Below, piece after piece: positions 6,365 to 10,311 of a DNA stretch of 10,311 bases. Source of the DNA: an uncultured Acidobacteriota bacterium (lineage in GTDB: Bacteria > Acidobacteriota > Blastocatellia > Pyrinomonadales > Pyrinomonadaceae). Below the pieces are notes generated by a model, which made no database searches, was not told where the DNA came from, and saw only the letters and a program-made list of their open reading frames with translations. The DNA lies in assembly GCA_946480545.1 (NCBI GenBank), contig CAMLKY010000035.1:1-10311 (forward strand), read 5' to 3'. Every line of letters starts with the position of its first letter. Position 1 is the first letter of the stretch. The position numbers were made by a program, and so were the translations under genes.

Positions 6365-8200
6365 CTAGAGAACCGTTTCCTTGACTACTTCCTCGACAGT
6401 TGTAATTCCATCCCGCAGCTTGCAGAGCCCGGATTCGCGCAGTGTGATCATGCCGAGTTCGATCGCCTTCCTTCTCAATTCGATCGCGCTCGCGCCAATG
6501 ATGATGAGTTCCCGCAGCTCGTCCGTGACTTCCATTACCTCGTAGAGACCGACGCGGCCCTTGTACCCGGTATTGAGGCATATGTCGCAGCCGCGACCCT
6601 TGTACGTTTTGAGCGTCTTCGCTTCATCCGCCGGAAAGCCTATCTCGATAAGCGCCTCGGGGGATATGTGCGCCTCTTCCTTGCAACCGCTGCAGACTCG
6701 GCGAATGAGCCGCTGTGCCTGGATCAGATTCACCGACGTTGCCACGAGGAACGGCTCGATACCCATGTTGACGAGACGTGAGATCGTCGACGGTGCATCG
6801 TTAGTGTGCAGTGTCGATAGAACAAGGTGACCCGTGAGTGCGGCCTTGATCGCGATCTCGGCGGTTTCGAAATCGCGGATCTCACCGACGAGGATGATGT
6901 TGGGATCCTGACGCAGGAACGAACGAAGAGCGGCGGCGAAGTTTAGACCGATCTGCTCCTTCATCTGGACCTGGTTAATGCCCTCGAGGTTGAACTCGAC
7001 CGGATCTTCCGCAGTCATGATGTTCGTCTCGTTCGTATTCAACGCCTGGAGTGCGGAGTAAAGCGTGTTCGTTTTACCCGATCCAGTGGGGCCGGTGACG
7101 AGCACCATTCCATACGGATTTGCGATCGCACGCTGAAACTTCTCGAGCGATTCAGGCTCAAAACCGAGCTTGGTCATGTCGAGCATCAGCTTGTCCTTAT
7201 CGAGCAAGCGGAGCACGACCTTCTCACCGAACAGCGTCGGCAAAGTCGACACACGGAAATCCAACTCACGCGAGCGAGCGTCGATCTTCACTTTGATCTT
7301 GATACGCCCGTCCTGCGGCAATCTCTTTTCCGAGATGTCGAGCTTCGCCATGATCTTCAAACGCGAGATGAGCGGATCGCGAAGCTTCATCGGCGGGTGC
7401 ATCACGTCGTAGAGCACGCCGTCGATGCGGAACCTGATTCGAAAATCCTTCTCGTACGGCTCGACGTGGATGTCGGATGCGCCGCGTCGAAGCGAATCGA
7501 CCATCAGCACGTTCACGAGTCGGACGACCGGTGCATCTTCGCTCGCGCGCGCGAGTGTCGCCAGATCGATCTCTTCGTTGTCCTCGATGACCTCGAACTC
7601 TTCGCTGTCATGCGATGCAAAATCGAAATCGAGCGAAACGTCGAGGTCGGCCTCGGAGAGCCGTTCAGACTTGCCCACCTTCGCGCCGTTTTTACCGTTA
7701 CCGTTCTTTCCGTTCTTGCCGTTCGTCTTCTCGGCGTCGTACGCGATAGCGGCTTCGAAGATATCGATCTGTGTTGAGCCGCTGTAGTATTTTCCGATCG
7801 CCATCTGGATCGAGGCTTCTGAGGCGATCACCGGCTCGACGTTGAGGCCGGTCATGAACTTGATATCGTCGGTCGCAAAAACGTTTGTCGGATCCGCCAT
7901 CGCGAGCGTTAGCGTGGCGCCGACTTTTGAGATCGGGAGAACGGTGTACTTGAGTGCGACTTCCTGCGAGATGAGTTTGACGACTTCGTCGTCGATCTGG
8001 AACAGGTCGATGTTGATCGACGGCACGCCATACTGGCGCGACAGGACAGACGTGATCACGTCGTCCGATATGATACCCAGCTTCACGAGGTTTGAGCCGA
8101 GCCGTCCGCCGCTGGTGCGTTGGTAATCAAGAGCTTCGCGAAGCTGTTGAGGCGTCACCAGGTTTTCGCGGACAAGAATTTCCCCTAGTTTTGCTGACAT
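6365..8200 (-). CDS. pilB: Type IV pilus extension ATPase PilB (MshEN + GspE core)
   Basis: A 611-residue hexameric ATPase that drives pilus assembly at the cytoplasmic face with PilC. Residues 1-145 are an MshEN-type N-terminal domain with two repeats (LGEILVRENLVTPQQLREAL at 5-24; RLGSNLVKLGIISDDVITSV at 33-52); MshEN domains of PilB/MshE ATPases are known c-di-GMP binders, so such control is plausible. Residues 155-215 are a linker: an Asn-Gly-Lys repeat (about 160-174), then a very acidic stretch. The ATPase has Walker A GPTGSGKT (370-377), an Asp box TAEDPVEF (396-403), Walker B IILVGEIRD (435-443) and a His box LSTLHTNDA (461-469). Cysteines 503, 506, 538 and 541 form the C2-C2 zinc site typical of GspE/PilB and absent from PilT. 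The ATG at 8200 gives the full MshEN domain; the Shine-Dalgarno is weak (GATAAGAA). It is the first gene of the operon, behind a strong promoter. Confidence 0.97.
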   Translation of the reverse strand: MSAKLGEILVRENLVTPQQLREALDYQRTSGGRLGSNLVKLGIISDDVITSVLSRQYGVPSINIDLFQIDDEVVKLISQEVALKYTVLPISKVGATLTLAMADPTNVFATDDIKFMTGLNVEPVIASEASIQMAIGKYYSGSTQIDIFEAAIAYDAEKTNGKNGKNGNGKNGAKVGKSERLSEADLDVSLDFDFASHDSEEFEVIEDNEEIDLATLARASEDAPVVRLVNVLMVDSLRRGASDIHVEPYEKDFRIRFRIDGVLYDVMHPPMKLRDPLISRLKIMAKLDISEKRLPQDGRIKIKVKIDARSRELDFRVSTLPTLFGEKVVLRLLDKDKLMLDMTKLGFEPESLEKFQRAIANPYGMVLVTGPTGSGKTNTLYSALQALNTNETNIMTAEDPVEFNLEGINQVQMKEQIGLNFAAALRSFLRQDPNIILVGEIRDFETAEIAIKAALTGHLVLSTLHTNDAPSTISRLVNMGIEPFLVATSVNLIQAQRLIRRVCSGCKEEAHISPEALIEIGFPADEAKTLKTYKGRGCDICLNTGYKGRVGLYEVMEVTDELRELIIIGASAIELRRKAIELGMITLRESGLCKLRDGITTVEEVVKETVL

Positions 8201-8315
8201 TTCTTATCTGTTTGGAGATCCCGTTGTTTGAAGAGAAACAAGCAGGAAGGGTGCTGAAGAGACTTAAGAGTTGCTACCGTGTGAGGACTACTGTCGCCGG
8301 TGCCAAACACCGTTG
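8201..8315 (-). other. Predicted 5' leader of the pilB operon
   Basis: About 115 nt lie between the predicted transcription start and the pilB ATG, longer than needed for translation alone. Near its 5' end is a small hairpin, CGGTG-TTTGG-CACCG. The last 50 nt are pyrimidine and A rich. I could not match it to a known riboswitch; the c-di-GMP-I core (GGCAAACC, GACGCAAAGCC) is not present. Confidence 0.35.
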
Positions 8316-8321
8316 GTAATA

Positions 8322-8351
8322 AATATATAGGTTGGCCGTTGACAGTGTCAA
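8322..8351 (-). promoter_or_regulatory. Predicted strong promoter of the pilB-pilC operon
   Basis: On the minus strand a consensus -35 TTGACA (8351-8346) is followed by an AT-rich -10: TATATA after 16 nt (8329-8324) or TATATT after 18 nt (8327-8322). This is the best sigma-70-like promoter in the window and lies upstream of the whole pil operon. The start of transcription is predicted near 8315. Confidence 0.7.
8339..8351. promoter_or_regulatory. Perfect 13-base palindrome over the pilB -35 box (operator candidate)
   Basis: TTGACAGTGTCAA is a perfect inverted repeat (6-base arms, 1-base centre) and its minus-strand left arm is the -35 box itself. A dimeric regulator bound here would compete with RNA polymerase. 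The palindrome is seen; the regulator is inference, and a palindrome this short can occur by chance. Confidence 0.4.
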
Positions 8352-8367
8352 GAAATCTTTTCGAGCA

Positions 8368-8400
8368 GAATCGGCGAGTTTCAGTCAGTTTGACCGATTC
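8368..8400. repeat. Small inverted repeat upstream of the pilB promoter
   Basis: GAATCGG (8368-8374) and CCGATTC (8394-8400) are perfect 7-base arms around 19 bases. The nearer edge is 16 bases upstream of the -35 box, a position where an activator or a second operator could sit. Function is not shown. Confidence 0.35.
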
Positions 8401-8407
8401 TTAGCCT

Positions 8408-8594
8408 CAGTTTCTGGTTCCTAGTTTCTGGTTTCTAGTTCTCCTTTGCGTCTTAGCGTCTTTGCGAGAACACCTGCTTCGGATGTGTGCGCGACTCGGG
8501 TGAAACTAGGCTCTGACGGGTCCGAGAATTGGTGTTCTCGAAAGACGCTAAGACGCAAAGGGGAACCAGGAACCAGAAACTAGAAACTAGAAAC
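8408..8594. repeat. Composite inverted repeat: heptamer outer arms, octamer inner arms (element C)
   Basis: The inner arms, left to about 8474 and right from 8531, match over about 31 bases with one indel and contain octamer units (TTTGCGTC, TTAGCGTC, TTTGCGAG). Outside them are runs of degenerate heptamers: GTTTCTG, GTTCCTA, GTTTCTG, GTTTCTA on the left and GGAACCA, GGAACCA, GAAACTA, GAAACTA on the right, in inverted orientation but with the units in a different order. The centre (8475-8530) is unique. The right edge lies 8 bases past the stop of the PEGA/TPR gene. On that transcript the hairpin could act as a processing or end structure, though no clear U-run terminator is seen. Confidence 0.85.
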
Positions 8595-8602
8595 GATCCA
8601 GA

Positions 8603-9649
8603 TCAGTCCTGGTCCGCCATTTCTTTTTTGATCTGCACGATGAAAGAGCGGACCGCTTCAGACTCGCTGACATCGGGGAAGATGCGGAGGAATTCTTCGT
8701 AGAGCGCGATCGCCTCTTTGTACTTCTTCTGGCGTTCGTAGATAAGACCTAAGAGTTGGTAGATAACGATAGCGTCCGGTGCCGAGCCGAGTTGCTTCAC
8801 CGCCACGGAAAGGTGCTTCGCTGCTTCGGCGTAGTTCGTGTTCTCGGCTTCGAACTCATTCGAGCCGGCGGCCGCCTCGGCCCGGTCTTTATAGAGCATG
8901 CCGAGCCCGGTGTACGCCTCGGGCTGAAATCCACGCCCCTCGGTGATGGCTCGCTTAAACGTCGCGATGGCCTTAGCTTCTTCGTCCGTGTCTTTGAGCA
9001 GACGTCCCTCGATCGCAGACACTTCCGGATGCCCCGGCTTTATCTTCTTCGCATTCTGGATCGCCTTGAACGCATTCTCGATCTCGCCGCGGTCCGAATA
9101 AGCGCGAGCTAGTCCGATATAAGCCTCGAGATACTTCGGCCGGAGCTTCACGGCTCGCTGGTATTCGGTTATTGCTTTCTCGCGGTCGACCCCAACAAGC
9201 GCTTCGGCAGACTGGAACGCCAACTCGGCTTCGTCCGTAGTTTTCGTGAGCGCGATGGGAACCTCTCCGCGGGTCGCCGCAGAGATCGGTTTAGTCACCT
9301 CGGTAAACCCGTTCGCCCGCACGCGAACCGATCGCACGCCAGCCGGTGCCGACGCGATCGTCAGCTTTCCACCGCTATCCGTTACGCCGTATCGGACGCC
9401 GTCGATCCACACTGTCGAGTTTGGTTCGGTAACGATCGTCAACGATCGAAGCGACCGGGTCTGCGAGAAAGATGTCGATACGAACAAGATCGCGATGAGC
9501 AACGTCGTCAACCGACTGGAACGCAGGCATCCCTGCCTGCATGAGTGCGAAGCACGAAAAAGCGCCGGCTCCCTCGAGCCGTTGAAGTTTGACGCGCTCG
9601 CGCTCCGATCAGCTCGCGCGTCACTCGACGATCCAATCGCTCTCAACAT
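8603..9649 (-). CDS. Exported PEGA-like and TPR repeat protein, start uncertain
   Basis: From the ATG at 9649 the product is 348 residues. A hydrophobic signal core LTTLLIAILFVSTSFSQ lies at 47-63, preceded by RSSR. Residues about 67-136 form a PEGA-like beta domain (TIVTEPNSTVWIDGVRYGVT, then APAGVRSVRVRANGF), and 140-345 hold TPRs (EKAITEYQRAVKLRPKYLEA, KEAIALYEEFLRIFP). Such proteins are envelope scaffolds; no specific partner can be named. Start: an ATG at 9745 would overlap the antiporter gene by 71 bases and is unlikely. The ATG at 9649 gives 46 low-complexity residues before the signal core, translated from a hairpin cluster. TTG at 9511 (302 residues), or a CTG five codons upstream (9526) that would add the RSSR n-region, gives a more normal signal peptide. 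No convincing Shine-Dalgarno marks any of them. Confidence 0.82.
   Translation of the reverse strand: MLRAIGSSSDARADRSASASNFNGSREPALFRASHSCRQGCLRSSRLTTLLIAILFVSTSFSQTRSLRSLTIVTEPNSTVWIDGVRYGVTDSGGKLTIASAPAGVRSVRVRANGFTEVTKPISAATRGEVPIALTKTTDEAELAFQSAEALVGVDREKAITEYQRAVKLRPKYLEAYIGLARAYSDRGEIENAFKAIQNAKKIKPGHPEVSAIEGRLLKDTDEEAKAIATFKRAITEGRGFQPEAYTGLGMLYKDRAEAAAGSNEFEAENTNYAEAAKHLSVAVKQLGSAPDAIVIYQLLGLIYERQKKYKEAIALYEEFLRIFPDVSESEAVRSFIVQIKKEMADQD
9523..9622. repeat. Cluster of small hairpins at the 5' end of the PEGA/TPR gene (element D)
   Basis: Four inverted repeats lie in about 100 bases: GCAGGCA-TCCC-TGCCTGC (9523-9540), GTGC-GAA-GCAC (9545-9555), CGGCT-CCCTCG-AGCCG (9566-9581) and GACGCGC...GCGCGTC (9591-9622). 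The first is REP-like, and I recall similar palindromic units being frequent in related genomes, which cannot be confirmed here. The cluster falls between the antiporter stop and the signal peptide of the next gene. Confidence 0.5.
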
Positions 9650-9674
9650 TGATAGGGAAATTTTACCAAATCGA

Positions 9675-10311
9675 TCACCCGATGCGGGTAAATTCTTCTT
9701 CGTCCGGTTCGTAGTCGTGTTTGCTGTCGCTATCCTTGTCCTCAAAGAACAGGAGCTTGATGAATGGTGGTGCGATCAGGGTCGTTGCGACCGCCATGAA
9801 AAGAACTGACGCGAAGAAGTGTCCGCTGATCACACCGAGGCCGAGGCCGATCTGTGCGACGACTATACCGACCTCGCCGCGCGGTATCATCCCGACGCCG
9901 ATCTGCGCACGCTCGCGGCGTGTCATTCCGAAAGCTCCAAGCGCACATCCGACGAATTTCGTGAGTACCGCCGCGATGGTGATGATCACCGCAAGTGTCA
10001 CGACAGACATGTCGCGAAAGACCGCAACATCGAGCTGCATACCGATGTTCACAAGAAAGAAAGGAACAAGGAATTCGGTTATGCCCTGTGTAAGCTTGTG
10101 CACGGTTTTGTTGTCTTCGGTCGCCTCGGCGAGGGCCATTCCCGCGAGGAACGCTCCGATGATCGCGGCGACCCCGACGTAGAGCGATGCGACGGAGAGA
10201 CCGAGACAGAGGATGATCCCAAGATTGAAGAAAGGACGGTGAAGCCGAAGGCCGTCAATCGCAGGAGCGAGACGCGTCATGATCCGCGAACCGACGAGCG
10301 CGACAAACACG
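9675..10311 (-). CDS. CPA2-family cation:proton antiporter, C-terminal part, 5' end outside window
   Basis: The frame is open to the window edge and covers about 211 residues. It is a polytopic membrane protein with repeated hydrophobic helices (FFNLGIILCLGLSVASLYVG, VVTLAVIITIAAVLTKFVG, FASVLFMAVATTLIAPPFI). Two motifs place it in the CPA2/KefB-type Na+/H+ or K+/H+ exchanger family: GAFLAGMALAE and GMIPRGEVGIVVAQIGLGLG. It exchanges a monovalent cation for protons across the inner membrane. The protein ends soon after the last helix in a charged cytoplasmic tail (FEDKDSDSKHDYEPDEEEF) with no NAD-binding TrkA-N/RCK domain, so it is not a full KefB/KefC type. Ion specificity cannot be read from this part. 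The GTG at the window edge is an internal Val codon, not a start. Confidence 0.9.
   Translation of the reverse strand, partial: VFVALVGSRIMTRLAPAIDGLRLHRPFFNLGIILCLGLSVASLYVGVAAIIGAFLAGMALAEATEDNKTVHKLTQGITEFLVPFFLVNIGMQLDVAVFRDMSVVTLAVIITIAAVLTKFVGCALGAFGMTRRERAQIGVGMIPRGEVGIVVAQIGLGLGVISGHFFASVLFMAVATTLIAPPFIKLLFFEDKDSDSKHDYEPDEEEFTRIG

Noticed and set aside
9675..9745. ATG at 9745 as the start of the PEGA/TPR gene
   Set aside because: It would overlap the end of the antiporter gene by 71 bases and give a long Thr/Asn/Ser-rich leader before the signal peptide.

Overview
The window looks like chromosomal DNA of an Acidobacteriota bacterium, most likely Blastocatellia/Pyrinomonadaceae-like. 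This rests on inference: moderately high GC, a pilB/pilT/pilC block, an ECF-type sigma factor next to a membrane TPR protein, and short-period inverted repeats between genes. No rRNA or marker gene is present to prove it. Every supported gene lies on the minus strand, so transcription runs from high to low coordinates.

In transcription order: (1) 10311-9675, the C-terminal part of a CPA2-type cation:proton antiporter that enters from outside the window. (2) 9649 (or about 9511)-8603, an exported PEGA-like/TPR protein whose start is obscured by a cluster of small hairpins (9523-9622). (3) 8602-8201, a 402-base gap holding a composite inverted repeat (8408-8594), a small inverted repeat (8368-8400), a near-consensus promoter (8322-8351) with a perfect palindrome over its -35 box, and a leader of about 115 nt. 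(4) 8200-2979, a type IV pilus motor operon: pilB, a small secreted very basic protein of unknown function, pilT and pilC, closed by a rho-independent terminator (2921-2953). The spacer between the basic protein and pilT is almost entirely a heptamer-based inverted repeat. (5) 2978-2685, a spacer with the terminator, an octamer-based inverted repeat (2838-2920) and a promoter (2730-2757). (6) 2684-1, an ECF-like sigma factor followed 51 nt later by a long membrane-anchored TPR protein that runs off the window and may carry a frameshift near its visible end.

PilB (extension ATPase), PilT (retraction ATPase) and PilC (inner-membrane platform) are the cytoplasmic and inner-membrane drive of type IV pili, serving twitching motility, adhesion or DNA uptake. 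Pilins, pilMNOPQ and pilSR are not in the window. The sigma factor and TPR protein look like a regulator/partner pair in which the partner has an anti-sigma-like N-terminus without zinc ligands, one membrane helix and a long TPR region.

The most unusual signal is a shared design in three intergenic elements: inverted repeats whose arms are themselves degenerate tandem repeats of 7 or 8 bases. Two of them (2838-2920 and 8408-8594) carry nearly the same octamer arm. The element at 5461-5569 sits inside the pil operon and ends on the stop codon of the preceding gene.
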